The position numbers were made by a program, and so were the translations under genes. The notes beneath the pieces were generated by a model, which saw only the letters and a list, made by a program, of their open reading frames with translations, was not told the origin of the DNA and searched no databases. 64,000 nt of DNA from CAWBRT01 sp963832785 (GTDB taxonomy: Bacteria; Acidobacteriota; Terriglobia; Terriglobales; Acidobacteriaceae). Shown piece by piece: positions 30,510-38,723 of the stretch (positions within the stretch are counted from its first letter, which is position 1; every line of letters starts with the position of its first letter). The DNA is taken from NCBI GenBank assembly GCA_963832785.1, contig CAWHVF010000009.1, positions 124,001 through 188,000 of the forward strand. The letters run 5' to 3'.

Positions 30510-30640
30510 GTTTCAAGTTTCGAGTGGCGAGTTTCGAGCAGCCGTCCCGGCGGCTGCAATTCGAGATAGAGCGACTGAGAGCTCGAGCTGAAAGTCGAAG
30601 CCGCTTTTGAAACTTGAAACTAGAAACTGGAAACTGCTTT
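30510..30640. repeat. large inverted GTTTCAAGTTTCGAG repeat between M24 peptidase and accB
   Basis: The left end GGCAGTTTCAAGTTTCGAG pairs with the right end, whose complement is GCAGTTTCCAGTTTC, so the 130-base spacer can fold into one long imperfect stem. The right edge stops two bases before the accB start, so the accB translation start sits at the foot of the stem. Confidence 0.7.
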
Positions 30641-30642
30641 AA

Positions 30643-31092
30643 ATGAACCAGAAAGAAATAAGAGAGCTGATAGAGTTCCTGATCGAGAAAGACGTCGCCG
30701 AGTTCGAACTGGAGCGTGGAGACGTCAAGTTGCGCATCAAGCGAGGGCCGGTGGTCGGGCAAGCTGCAATGCCGCCCACTCCCAATGTTCCGGCGTACCC
30801 GGCACCGGGCGCGAGCGTGGCACAAGCGCCAGCCGCCGTGGAAGAAAAGGGGCTGCACACTTTGAAGTCGCCGATTGTCGGCACCTTTTACGAAGCGCCT
30901 GCGCCCGGGACGCCGCCCTTCGTCAAGCCCGGCGATCGCGTCAAGCAGGGCCAGGCGGTGTGCATCGTGGAAGCCATGAAGTTGATGAACGAAATCGAAT
31001 GCGACGTGGCCGGCGAGGTGGTCAAGGTGCTGGTAGACAACGGGCAGCCGGTCGAGTACGGCCAGCCGCTGTTCTCGATCCGGCCGGAATAG
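30643..31092 (+). CDS. accB: acetyl-CoA carboxylase biotin carboxyl carrier protein
   Basis: BCCP carries the biotin that shuttles CO2 between AccC and the carboxyltransferase in fatty acid synthesis. 149 residues: an N-terminal helical part ('QKEIRELIEFLIEKDVAEFELERGDVKLRIKR'), a Pro/Ala linker, and the biotinyl domain with the acceptor lysine in 'CIVEAMKLMNEIECDVAGEV' and the thumb 'SPIVGTFYEAPAPGTPPFV'. It is followed 52 bases later by accC, as usual. Confidence 0.96.
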   Translation: MNQKEIRELIEFLIEKDVAEFELERGDVKLRIKRGPVVGQAAMPPTPNVPAYPAPGASVAQAPAAVEEKGLHTLKSPIVGTFYEAPAPGTPPFVKPGDRVKQGQAVCIVEAMKLMNEIECDVAGEVVKVLVDNGQPVEYGQPLFSIRPE

Positions 31093-31144
31093 TCGCCGGG
31101 GCCGCGCGGCGGGCGCCGCAGTCGTATCCGCTGGGGCAGTCTCC

Positions 31145-32551
31145 ATGTTCAAAAAGGTACTGATCGCCAACCGCGGGGAGATCGCCCTGCGCATCGTCTG
31201 CGCCTGCAAGGAGCTGGGCATCCGCACGGTCGCCGTTTACAGCGATGCCGACCGCCACTCGCTGCCGGTGCGCTTTGCCGACGAGGCCATCTGCATCGGG
31301 CCGCCGCGGCCGGCCGAAAGCTACCTGAACATTCCCGCCGTGATCAGCGCCGCCGAAATCGCCAACGTCGACGCCATTCATCCCGGCTACGGCCTGCTGA
31401 GCGAAAACGCCAACTTCGCCGAGGTGTGCGAAACCTGCGGCATCGCCTTTATCGGCCCGCCGGCGGAGATCATGCGCGTCATGGGCGAGAAGGAAAAGGC
31501 GCGCATGACCATGAAGCAGGCGGGCGTGCCCATCCTGCGCGGCTCCGAAGGGGTGATTGCCTCGGCCAACGAGGCCCTGGAGTGGGCCCGCCAGACAGGT
31601 TTCCCGGTCATGCTGAAGGCCTCGGCCGGCGGCGGCGGGCGCGGCATGCGGGTCATTCGCGCGCCGCAGGAGATGCCGCCCTTGTTCGAGGCGGCGCGCA
31701 GCGAAGCCATGGCGGCCTTCGGCAACGGCGATCTCTACCTGGAAAAGTTTATCGAGCGCCCCCGGCACATCGAGTTCCAGGTGCTGGCCGATGCGCATGG
31801 CGGCGTCGCCTGCCTGGGCGAGCGCGAGTGCACCATCCAGCGCCGCCATCAGAAGCTGCTGGAAGAGTCGCCTTCCCCCCAGCTCACACCCGAGATGCGC
31901 GAGCGTATGGGCAAGCTGCTGGAGTCCACCCTAAGCCGGATCGGCTATGTGAACGCCGGCACGGTCGAGTTCCTGATGGACGAGGACGGCTCGCTCAGCT
32001 TCATCGAGATGAACACGCGCATCCAGGTGGAGCATCCGGTGACGGAGATGCGGACCGACATCGATCTGGTCAAGAGCCAGATACTGATCGCCGCCGGGGC
32101 ACGGCTGCCGGAGGTGCTCAGCGCGCCCGTCCAGAGCAGCGGCCACGTCATCGAATGCCGCATCAATGCCGAGCACCCGGAGAAATTCACGCCTTCGCCG
32201 GGCAAGATCACCGCCTTCAACATCCCCGGCGGCATGGGCGTGCGCGTCGATACCGCGGCCTACGCCGAAGCGGTCATTCCTCCCTATTACGACTCGCTGA
32301 TCGCCAAGCTCATCGTGCGCGGCGCCGACCGGATCGAAGCCATAGCGCGCATGACGCGGGCGCTGGAGATGTTCATCGTCGAAGGCGTACACACCTCCAT
32401 CCCTCTGCACCGGCGGATCATGCGCGACCCGGATTTCATCGCCGGGCAAATCGATACTAGGTTCGTGGAGCGCTTGCTGGGCGAAGCCAACCAGGGACGG
32501 ACGCCGGAAAAAGCCGCTGCCGGCAGATCGGCGGGAGAAAGGAACACGTAG
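31145..32551 (+). CDS. accC: acetyl-CoA carboxylase biotin carboxylase subunit
   Basis: AccC carboxylates the biotin of AccB with bicarbonate and ATP. 468 residues: N-terminal 'FKKVLIANRGEIALRIVCACKELGIRTV', ATP-grasp domain with glycine-rich 'ASAGGGGRGMRVI', catalytic 'FIEMNTRIQVEHPVTEMRTDIDLV', and C-terminal domain 'HVIECRINAEHP'. About 20 extra residues at the C-terminus ('EANQGRTPEKAAAGRSAGERN') are not part of the family core. Second gene of the accBC pair. Confidence 0.97.
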   Translation: MFKKVLIANRGEIALRIVCACKELGIRTVAVYSDADRHSLPVRFADEAICIGPPRPAESYLNIPAVISAAEIANVDAIHPGYGLLSENANFAEVCETCGIAFIGPPAEIMRVMGEKEKARMTMKQAGVPILRGSEGVIASANEALEWARQTGFPVMLKASAGGGGRGMRVIRAPQEMPPLFEAARSEAMAAFGNGDLYLEKFIERPRHIEFQVLADAHGGVACLGERECTIQRRHQKLLEESPSPQLTPEMRERMGKLLESTLSRIGYVNAGTVEFLMDEDGSLSFIEMNTRIQVEHPVTEMRTDIDLVKSQILIAAGARLPEVLSAPVQSSGHVIECRINAEHPEKFTPSPGKITAFNIPGGMGVRVDTAAYAEAVIPPYYDSLIAKLIVRGADRIEAIARMTRALEMFIVEGVHTSIPLHRRIMRDPDFIAGQIDTRFVERLLGEANQGRTPEKAAAGRSAGERNT

Positions 32552-32644
32552 AGGGGGCTGCCACGGCCGCCCACTGTTGCGCCCGGCCGAAAAAATGCGC
32601 TTTACGGTGAGCAAAGCCTGACCGGGTGCCAAGGAGCCAAGTTT

Positions 32645-33295
32645 ATGCCTGAGTTGCCGCGCCTTTACGCCATTCTCGACATCGACAGCCTGCGGCGGCT
32701 GCCAGGCAGCCAATCGCCCGGCGGTTCCGAAGCGGAGCTGCTCACAACCGTCTTGCGCTTTGCCTCCGAGCTGGAGGCCGGCGGCGTGCGCCTGCTGCAA
32801 TACCGGGCCAAGCAACTGCCGGCGCGCACCGCCCTGAGTCATGCCTGCGCGTTGCGAGAGAGGCTTCCCGGAGTCGCGCTCATCATGAACGACCGCGCCG
32901 ACTTGTGCCTGGCCGCCGGCTTTGACGGCGTGCATGTCGGGCAGGAAGATCTCCATCCCGAGGCTGTGCGCAAGCTGGTGGGACAGTGCATCGTCGGGGT
33001 TTCCACCCACAACCCCGAACAGATTCGCGAGGCCGCCCAGGGCCCGGCGGACTACGTTGCCATCGGCCCGGTTTTTGCCACCACCAGCAAATCGGACACC
33101 TCGCCGGTGGTGGGCCTGGAGGGCGTGCGCCGGGCCCGGCAGCTCACCAACAAGCCCCTGGTGGCCATCGGCGGAATCACCCTGGAAAACTGCCGCCAGG
33201 TGCTGGAGGCCGGGGCAGATTCCATGGCCATCATCTCCGCCCTGCTGCCCGAGCCCCGGCGAGCGGCGGAAGAATTTTTGCGCGTTCTGTCGTAA
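32645..33295 (+). CDS. thiE: thiamine-phosphate synthase
   Basis: ThiE joins the pyrimidine and thiazole halves of thiamine. 216 residues with a TIM barrel: 'LPRLYAILDIDSL', 'GVRLLQYRAKQLPARTAL', 'IMNDRADLCLAAGFDGVHVGQEDL', 'GVSTHNPEQIREA', 'ADYVAIGPVFATTSKSDTSPVVGLEGV' and 'PLVAIGGITLENCRQVLEAGAD', i.e. the phosphate- and pyrophosphate-binding loops. No other thi gene is nearby and no TPP riboswitch is seen upstream. It is probably read with accBC or alone, 93 bases after accC. Confidence 0.95.
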   Translation: MPELPRLYAILDIDSLRRLPGSQSPGGSEAELLTTVLRFASELEAGGVRLLQYRAKQLPARTALSHACALRERLPGVALIMNDRADLCLAAGFDGVHVGQEDLHPEAVRKLVGQCIVGVSTHNPEQIREAAQGPADYVAIGPVFATTSKSDTSPVVGLEGVRRARQLTNKPLVAIGGITLENCRQVLEAGADSMAIISALLPEPRRAAEEFLRVLS

Positions 33296-33323
33296 GCCGT
33301 AACACACCATTGCTACTATGGTG

Positions 33324-33352
33324 CCCCCACATCTGCGGCGTAGATGTGGGGG
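33324..33352. repeat. perfect hairpin CCCCCACATCT / AGATGTGGGGG
   Basis: An 11-bp stem and a 7-nt loop GCGGCGT lie 28 bases past the thiE stop. There is no T run. The stem word CCCACATCTGC matches that of the 12571-12593 hairpin. It may stabilise the thiE mRNA end. Confidence 0.75.
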
Positions 33353-33377
33353 ACCGCGCCCCAAATCCATTCCCACG

Positions 33378-33518
33378 GTCATTCTGAGCGAGCGCCGCGA
33401 GCGAAGAATCCCCGAGATGCCTGTTCCTTTTGAGCCGCTTAAGCCTTTTCAAAAAAACTTGAACTGTGCGAGGCGCAGGGGGATGCTTCGCGCCCCCGCT
33501 GGGGCGCTCAGCATGACA
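33378..33518. repeat. dispersed palindromic element (GTCATTCTGAGCG), copy 3
   Basis: It starts GTCATTCTGAGCGAGCG and ends CGCTCAGCATGAC. It includes GGGGATGCTTCG, shared with copy 4 at 52893-53083. Confidence 0.75.
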
Positions 33519-33646
33519 TCAGAGAGTCGGTATTGATTAGCGGGGCGGAAAGAAAACCTCTGCCTGCAGTGGCAACCCAACCGTGCTAATTGCCAACTGA
33601 GATACAATTCCGGTCAACCAGATTTGCGTCTTGAACAGGCACTAAT

Positions 33647-34645
33647 TTGCGCGCGCGCCGGAAGATCGCCATCCTCGGGTCGGCCATCTTTGTGATCATG
33701 ATGATCGGGATGGTCGGGCTGCACCTGCTGGAAGGCATCTCGCTGTTCGATGCCTTTTACATGGTGCTGACCACCTTCACCACCATTGGCTATCAGGGCC
33801 CGGCCACGCGCGCCGGGCGGGTGTTCAACACCTTCCTGATCATCGGCGGTGTGGGGCTGGTGTTTCTGCTGATCGGGGCGGCGACCCAGGCTTTGCTAGA
33901 ATTCGAGTTCAGAGAACTGCTGGGCAGGCGAAAGATGGAGCGCGAGATCAGCCGGCTGAAGGATCACTACATCATCTGCGGCGCCGGACGTGTGGGGCGC
34001 AGCGTGGCCAGCGAACTGGCGCGGCGTCCCGTGCCGTTCGTCATGATCGAAAACAGCGAGCCCAAGGTGGAGCAGTATCGCGGGCAGTGGCTGATCCTGC
34101 ACGGCGATGCCACCAGCGAGAGCGTGCTGCGCCAGGCCGGCATCGAGCGTGCCCTGGGCCTGGTGGCGGCCACCACAACCGACGCCACCAACACCTACAT
34201 CATCCTCACCGCCCGCAGTCTAAACGCCAAGCTGAAGATAATTGCCCGGGCCAGCGTCGAAGACGCGGAGAAGCACATGCGCTCGGCCGGGGCGGACGAG
34301 GTCGTCTCTCCTTACGCGTTCATCGGCTACCGCATCGCCCATTCTTTCCTGCGCCCCCACGTGCTGGATTTCATGCGGCTGGCCATGATCCCGGAGGAGG
34401 AGCTCGGCCTGGAGATCGAGGAGGTGCGCGTAGGCGAGGGCAGCCCCTTTGCCGGCCGCACCGTCTTCGATTCCAAGCTGCGCCAAAGCTATGGAATCAT
34501 CGTGCTGGCCATCAAGCACGAAGGCCAGAAGCTGCAATTCAATCCCAAGCCGGCCGACCTGATAGCCGCCGGCGATACCCTGGTGGTGATGGGAGATCCG
34601 GCCGGGCTGCGCGAGGCGCGCAGCCTGGCCGAGACACGCGCATGA
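33647..34645 (+). CDS. two-TM potassium channel with RCK (TrkA-N/TrkA-C) domain
   Basis: 332 residues with a TTG start. TM1 is near 8-25, a pore helix and filter 'LTTFTTIGYQGPAT' near 40-55, and TM2 near 60-85. A TrkA-N NAD-binding domain follows ('HYIICGAGRVGRSVASELARR', GxGxxG) and TrkA-C ends the protein ('EEVRVGEGSPFAGRTVFDS'). The architecture is that of MthK/YugO-like K+ channels gated by a cytoplasmic ring. The filter reads Thr-Ile-Gly-Tyr-Gln rather than the usual Thr-Val-Gly-Tyr-Gly. It overlaps nnrD by four bases. Confidence 0.88.
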   Translation: MRARRKIAILGSAIFVIMMIGMVGLHLLEGISLFDAFYMVLTTFTTIGYQGPATRAGRVFNTFLIIGGVGLVFLLIGAATQALLEFEFRELLGRRKMEREISRLKDHYIICGAGRVGRSVASELARRPVPFVMIENSEPKVEQYRGQWLILHGDATSESVLRQAGIERALGLVAATTTDATNTYIILTARSLNAKLKIIARASVEDAEKHMRSAGADEVVSPYAFIGYRIAHSFLRPHVLDFMRLAMIPEEELGLEIEEVRVGEGSPFAGRTVFDSKLRQSYGIIVLAIKHEGQKLQFNPKPADLIAAGDTLVVMGDPAGLREARSLAETRA

Positions 34646-36265
34646 AGATCACGACCGCGGCGGAGATGCGGGAAATAGATCGCCTCACCAGCGAGCGCTT
34701 CGGCCTCCCTTCGCTCACCCTGATGGAGAATGCCGGGACGGCTGTGGCTACCTTCGCCCGCGAGCATTTTCCCAGGGCCTCGCGCATCGCCATCGTCTGC
34801 GGCAAGGGCAACAACGGCGGCGACGGCTTTGTGGCCGCCAGGAAGCTGCACCAGGCCGGCAAGGTGGTCGAGGTTCTGCTGCTGGCCGAGCCGGCGGAGT
34901 TGCGCGGCGACGCCGCCCAGATGTTCGCCCGCTTGCCGCTTCACCCCATCCTGCTGCGCAACGAGAAGGAGCTGCAAAGAGAGGCTCGCGCGCGCGCTGG
35001 GCAACGCCGAGCTGATCGTCGATGCGATTCTCGGGACCGGCTTCCGGCCTCCAGTCACCGGCCTGTACGCCAAGGCCATCGCAGCCATCAACCGCGCCGC
35101 GGCCCCGGTGCTGGCCGTCGACATTCCCTCCGGGGCCGATTCCGACAGCATGAGCCCGCAATGGCCAGGGGCTCCCCCGGATGCCGTTTCGGCCGTTACC
35201 GGGGTGAAGCCTGCGGAGAACGTGATCATCGCCCGCGCCGATGCCATCGTGACCTTCACCGCCCCGCGTCCGGCCCACCTGTTCGGCAATCTGACCTCCG
35301 GGCCGGTAGTGGCGGCGCCGATTGGCTCGCCGCCGGAGTCGATTCAGTCGGCCTTGAATCTCTCGGCCATAACCGCCCAGGACGTGGCTCCCTTGCTTGC
35401 GCCTCGCGCTCCCGATGCCAACAAGGGACGCTTCGGCCACGTGCTGGTCATAGGCGGATCGTTCGCCAAGTCGGGCGCCGCCGCCATGGCCGGCATGAGC
35501 GCCTTGCGTGCCGGCGCGGGACTGGCAACGGTGGCCACAGCGCGCTCGGCACTGCCCATGGTGGCCGGCCATGCTCCCGAGTTGATGACCGAACCGCTGG
35601 CAGAAACCGCTCTCGGCGGCCTGGGACGGCTGGCCCTGGGTGATCTGGCGGATGTGATGAAGGGCAAGACGGTGATTGCCATCGGCCCCGGCCTGGGCCG
35701 CCACATCGAGACCGCCGAACTGGTGCAGTCCGTGGTGCGCACTACCACCGTGCCGACGGTGATCGATGCCGACGGGCTTAACGCCTTCGAAGGCGTAGCC
35801 GACATACTGAGCGGGGCCGGGCGCACCCTGGTTCTGACGCCACATCCCGGCGAGATGGCGCGGCTGGTCGGTAAGACCGTTGCCCAAGTGCAGGCGGACC
35901 GCCTGGCGGTGGCACGTGCCTTCGCCCGCGAGCGTGCCTGCATCCTGGTGCTGAAAGGCCACCGCACGCTGGTGGCACTGCCCGACGGCCAAGTCTGGGT
36001 CAATCCCACCGGCAACCCTGGCATGGCGACCGGCGGCACCGGAGATATTCTGACCGGGATGGTTGCCGGCTTCCTGGCGCAGTTTCCCGAGCGCGCTGAA
36101 CTGGCCGTGTGCGCAGCGGTATTCCTGCACGGCCTGGCCGGAGACGCGGCCCGCGAGCAGCAAGGCGAGCTGCCGATGATTGCCACCGATCTGCTATCAG
36201 CGCTTCCCGAAGCCATGCGGCGCACCCTGCAGTGGTCGCGGCAGCCGCCAGCGCGGATTTCGTAG
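34642..36265 (+). CDS. nnrD: bifunctional NAD(P)H-hydrate epimerase/dehydratase, frameshifted
   Basis: This repair enzyme returns damaged NAD(P)HX to NAD(P)H. The N-terminal YjeF epimerase domain starts 'MKITTAAEMREIDRLT' with 'MENAGTAVA' and 'GKGNNGGDGFVAARKL'. The C-terminal ATP/ADP-dependent dehydratase has 'GHVLVIGGSFAKSGAA', 'ANPGMATGGTGDILTGMVAG'-type signatures and 'LTPHPGEMARL'. One extra base in the GCGCGCGCGC run (34985-34998) shifts the frame inside the epimerase domain; both halves are otherwise complete (about 540 residues in all). It lies between the K+ channel and tsaE. Confidence 0.88.
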
Positions 36266-36266
36266 C

Positions 36267-36719
36267 ATGAGCGAGCCCGCGCCAAAGCAGCAGTTCCTGA
36301 CCCACTCGGCGGAGGAGACCATCGAGTTGGGGCGCCAGTTCGCCCCGCTGTTGCGCGAGGCGCGGATGGTGCTGCTGCGCGGCGATCTCGGAGCCGGCAA
36401 AACTACCCTGGCCAAGGGCATTGCCGAAGGCTTTGCCGCCGCCCACCAGGACGACGTGACCAGTCCCACCTTTACCCTGGTTCACGAATATCGCGGGCCC
36501 GAGCGCAGCCTGTTCCACATCGACCTCTACCGCATCGAAACCGTGCGCGAGCTCGAAACGCTGGGCCTGGACGACCTCCTGCGCGAGCCAGGGAACATCC
36601 TGTTAGTCGAATGGGGCGAAAAATTCCCGCGCCTGCTGCGCGAATGCGACGTCGAGATTGCCATCGAGCGCCTGGGCGACCAGGAACGCCGCTTTACCCT
36701 GGAAAAAACGCCTTTCTAG
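36267..36719 (+). CDS. tsaE: tRNA threonylcarbamoyladenosine biosynthesis ATPase TsaE
   Basis: TsaE is the P-loop partner of TsaB/TsaD in making t6A37 on ANN-decoding tRNAs. 150 residues from the ATG at 36267, one base after the nnrD stop. Walker A 'GDLGAGKTTLAKGIAEG', then 'VTSPTFTLVHEY', 'LFHIDLYRIETVRELETLGLDD' and 'ILLVEWGEKF' are the complete family pattern. A longer in-frame reading begins inside nnrD but lacks support. nnrD-tsaE adjacency is common in bacteria. Confidence 0.95.
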   Translation: MSEPAPKQQFLTHSAEETIELGRQFAPLLREARMVLLRGDLGAGKTTLAKGIAEGFAAAHQDDVTSPTFTLVHEYRGPERSLFHIDLYRIETVRELETLGLDDLLREPGNILLVEWGEKFPRLLRECDVEIAIERLGDQERRFTLEKTPF

Positions 36720-36745
36720 GGCAATACTATCGTTGCTATATTCTG

Positions 36746-36886
36746 GTGGAAGCACCGGGCTTTAGCCCGGTGGATGGAATCGACCTCAAATCTGGGCTTC
36801 AGCCCCGGTGCTTAAACACAGGGGCTAAAGCCCATTCATCTCCGCGCGGATTTCGCCGGGCTGAAGCCCGGCGCTTCCACTTTTTT
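36746..36886 (+). repeat. palindromic CCGGGCTNNAGCCCGG array with trailing T6 (possible tsaE terminator)
   Basis: It starts GTGGAAGCACCGGGC and ends GCCCGGCGCTTCCAC followed by six T. Between are three or four CCGGGCTTTAGCCCGG-like units. The outer arms pair, and the T run at 36881-36886 makes a plausible intrinsic terminator for tsaE. The right end also encodes the last 15 codons of the glycosyltransferase gene on the other strand. Confidence 0.75.
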
Positions 36887-38716
36887 GAGCCTTTTGGGAT
36901 AAATCAACTCTGGTTCCGCCCTAGCAGCCGCAAAAGCGCCGCGCTCAGCACGATAGTTGAAGGCATATTCTGTACACCGCGCTGATCCGTCGTGAGGAGA
37001 GGCGTCGGCGTTGCGGATCGAGTCCAATTCGATGATGGCCGCCCACTCGGCGCCCGCCGAGCGCTGCCAGACGATGCGGCCGCGCAGCATGGAGGCGATC
37101 AGCGCCGGCGAGAGATCGCGATGGTAATCGAAGTAGCGCGCCTGCAAGCGGTTCCACCAGCCCAGGCGGTTCAGTGGATTGACCGGATCGTATTTCGTGG
37201 AAAAAACAAAGGCCACATCGAACGCCTGTCTCTGCCGCGCCGCATTTAGCAGGCTCGCCCCGCTGAAATCGTCTATGCGGACCACGCTCAGCGGGCTGGA
37301 GACATAGCCGAGAAAGGGCCGGTTCAGCTCGTCGGAGGCGGGCCAGGCAGTCAGAATGCGGTCGCGGGCATAGTGCTGTTCGAGATAGGCTGCCGCCTGC
37401 TGGTGCAGGCGCACGTATTTGACGTAGGTCAGGTTATCTTCCGGCGCGATCCTCCACGGCGGCGCCACCAGCAGGGCCACCACAAAGCCCGCCGCGCACA
37501 CCGCGCACCACGCCCGCCAGAAAGAGAAGGCGCGGCGAATTTCCGCGACCGCCAGCACAATGACCAGCGGAATTGCCGGAATCATGTAGCGCGCCAGGGC
37601 CGCGCCGCCCAGCAGCGACAGCATCAGCACGTAGGCGGCGATCAGCAGCAGAAAAATCGCCTGCACCCGCGGATCGACCGCGCTGCGCGGCTCGCCTTCT
37701 CCAGGCGAAGGAGTGCTGCCGGCAGGCGCGGCCCCCGGGGAACTCTTTTGCGTTTGCCGGGGCGCCAGTGACGGCAGCCGCCAGGCCAGCAGCGCCGCCG
37801 CCGTCAGCATGTAGAGATTCATGTAGCCTGCCGCATGCCACAGGCGCTCCAGCAGCGCCAGCGGAATACGCGCGGTGCTGATCGTGACGGAGACGTTGTA
37901 CAGGAGAAACTCCTTGCCGAAGAGCCGCCCGGTGCGCCAGGCGTGAAATCCATACCAGGCGGCCAGCGGCACGGCGGCCAGCAGTTGCGCGAAAGCAGCC
38001 CCAACTCCGCCGGAAAACAGGCAGCAGCGGCGCGCCCACGAGGAGATATAAGAGCCGGGGTCCCCGGCAAGCGCCGCTTTTGCGCTTGCTGGGGTGGAGG
38101 TGTGGCACAGCAGCTCCCAGCAGCAAAGCGCCAGCGGGGCGATGAAGGCAGTTTCTTTGCACAGCGTAGCCAGGGCAAAAAAACCGATCGAGGCCGCACG
38201 CCTTCTCGTAACATAGAAAAACACTGCCCAGGCGGTGAAGGCGAAGGCGGCAATATCAAGCTGCGCCAGCGAGCTTTGGACGAAGATCACAGGATAAAGC
38301 GCGGTCAATACGAGCGAGGCCAGCGCCACCTGGCGGCCGGCCACGTGCTCGGCCAGGCGATAGACGCCAAGCAGTCCGAAGGCGGCCAGCGCCAGCATTG
38401 CCGTACGGGTCACGGCCGGCGCGTAGCCACACAGCTTCCACCAGAGGGCCAGCCACAGCATCACCAGCGGCGGATGGGCGTTGGAGAGGGTGGTCTTGGG
38501 AATAAGGCTGCCGCTAAGCAGAAGGTCGCGGGCAGCGGGGACAAAGTAGCCGGCTTCGTCCCAGAAATACGGCAGCCGCAGCAGCCTGGCGTGCAGCAGC
38601 AAAATGGCGGCGAAGATCAGGGCGAAGGCCAGGATTGCCCGCCCAGCCGCCCGCGCTGGCGCTGGTTTCGGCTTCAGTACAGTGTCCAGGTCCGCGTCCT
38701 GCTGCGGCTGTTGCAT
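36836..38716 (-). CDS. PMT/ArnT-like membrane glycosyltransferase with repeat-derived insertions
   Basis: 626 residues with about 10-12 membrane helices. The first periplasmic loop has 'LPYFWDEAGYFVPAARDLL' with the catalytic Asp-Glu, followed by 'NAHPPLVMLWLALWWKLCG', as in family 39 transferases using polyprenyl-phosphate sugars. Two hydrophilic insertions (about residues 203-220 and 318-330) are encoded by hairpins of the NNCTTTT-loop set (38062-38094, 37733-37762), and the last 15 residues ('KVEAPGFSPAKSARR') come from the palindromic array. It follows DUF3467 by seven bases in the kdsD operon, suggesting a cell-envelope role. Confidence 0.82.
   Translation of the reverse strand: MQQPQQDADLDTVLKPKPAPARAAGRAILAFALIFAAILLLHARLLRLPYFWDEAGYFVPAARDLLLSGSLIPKTTLSNAHPPLVMLWLALWWKLCGYAPAVTRTAMLALAAFGLLGVYRLAEHVAGRQVALASLVLTALYPVIFVQSSLAQLDIAAFAFTAWAVFFYVTRRRAASIGFFALATLCKETAFIAPLALCCWELLCHTSTPASAKAALAGDPGSYISSWARRCCLFSGGVGAAFAQLLAAVPLAAWYGFHAWRTGRLFGKEFLLYNVSVTISTARIPLALLERLWHAAGYMNLYMLTAAALLAWRLPSLAPRQTQKSSPGAAPAGSTPSPGEGEPRSAVDPRVQAIFLLLIAAYVLMLSLLGGAALARYMIPAIPLVIVLAVAEIRRAFSFWRAWCAVCAAGFVVALLVAPPWRIAPEDNLTYVKYVRLHQQAAAYLEQHYARDRILTAWPASDELNRPFLGYVSSPLSVVRIDDFSGASLLNAARQRQAFDVAFVFSTKYDPVNPLNRLGWWNRLQARYFDYHRDLSPALIASMLRGRIVWQRSAGAEWAAIIELDSIRNADASPHDGSARCTEYAFNYRAERGAFAAARAEPELIYPKRLKKVEAPGFSPAKSARR
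37733..37762. repeat. degenerate hairpin, loop region CTCTTTT, inside the glycosyltransferase gene
   Basis: The right arm GCGTTTGCCGGGG (37750-37762) is canonical for the CCCCRGCAARCGC stem family. The left arm is degenerate (about 10 of 13 pairs). The bases before the right arm read CTCTTTT. It encodes 'RQTQKSSPG' on the minus strand. Confidence 0.5.
38062..38094. repeat. hairpin with 7-nt loop CGCTTTT inside the glycosyltransferase gene
   Basis: Arms CCCCGGCAAGCGC (38062-38074) and GCGCTTGCTGGGG (38082-38094) pair over 13 bases with one G-T pair. On the minus strand it is read in frame as 'TPASAKAALAGDP'. Confidence 0.85.
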
Positions 38717-38723
38717 GTGCGGT

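Larger units (their letters stand above)
33296..33646. other. 351-base spacer after thiE made of palindromic repeats
   Basis: It holds a perfect 11-bp hairpin (33324-33352), then a GTCATTCTGAGCG palindromic element (33378-33518). No gene is present. The last 100 bases should hold the start region of the potassium channel gene. Confidence 0.6.

Noticed and set aside
32552..32644. TPP riboswitch upstream of thiE
   Set aside because: A CTGACCGGGT word is there but the conserved CTGAGA and the second helix are not.
31931..33382. Long minus-strand open frame (483 codons) opposite accC and thiE
   Set aside because: Spans two real genes and the spacer; composition is that of antisense shadow.
34748..36163. 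Long minus-strand open frame opposite nnrD
   Set aside because: Antisense shadow of a conserved enzyme gene; no recognisable motifs.
36746..36880. CRISPR array from repeated CCGGGCTNNAGCCCGG units
   Set aside because: Units are palindromic, unevenly spaced and without unique spacers of constant length; no cas genes.
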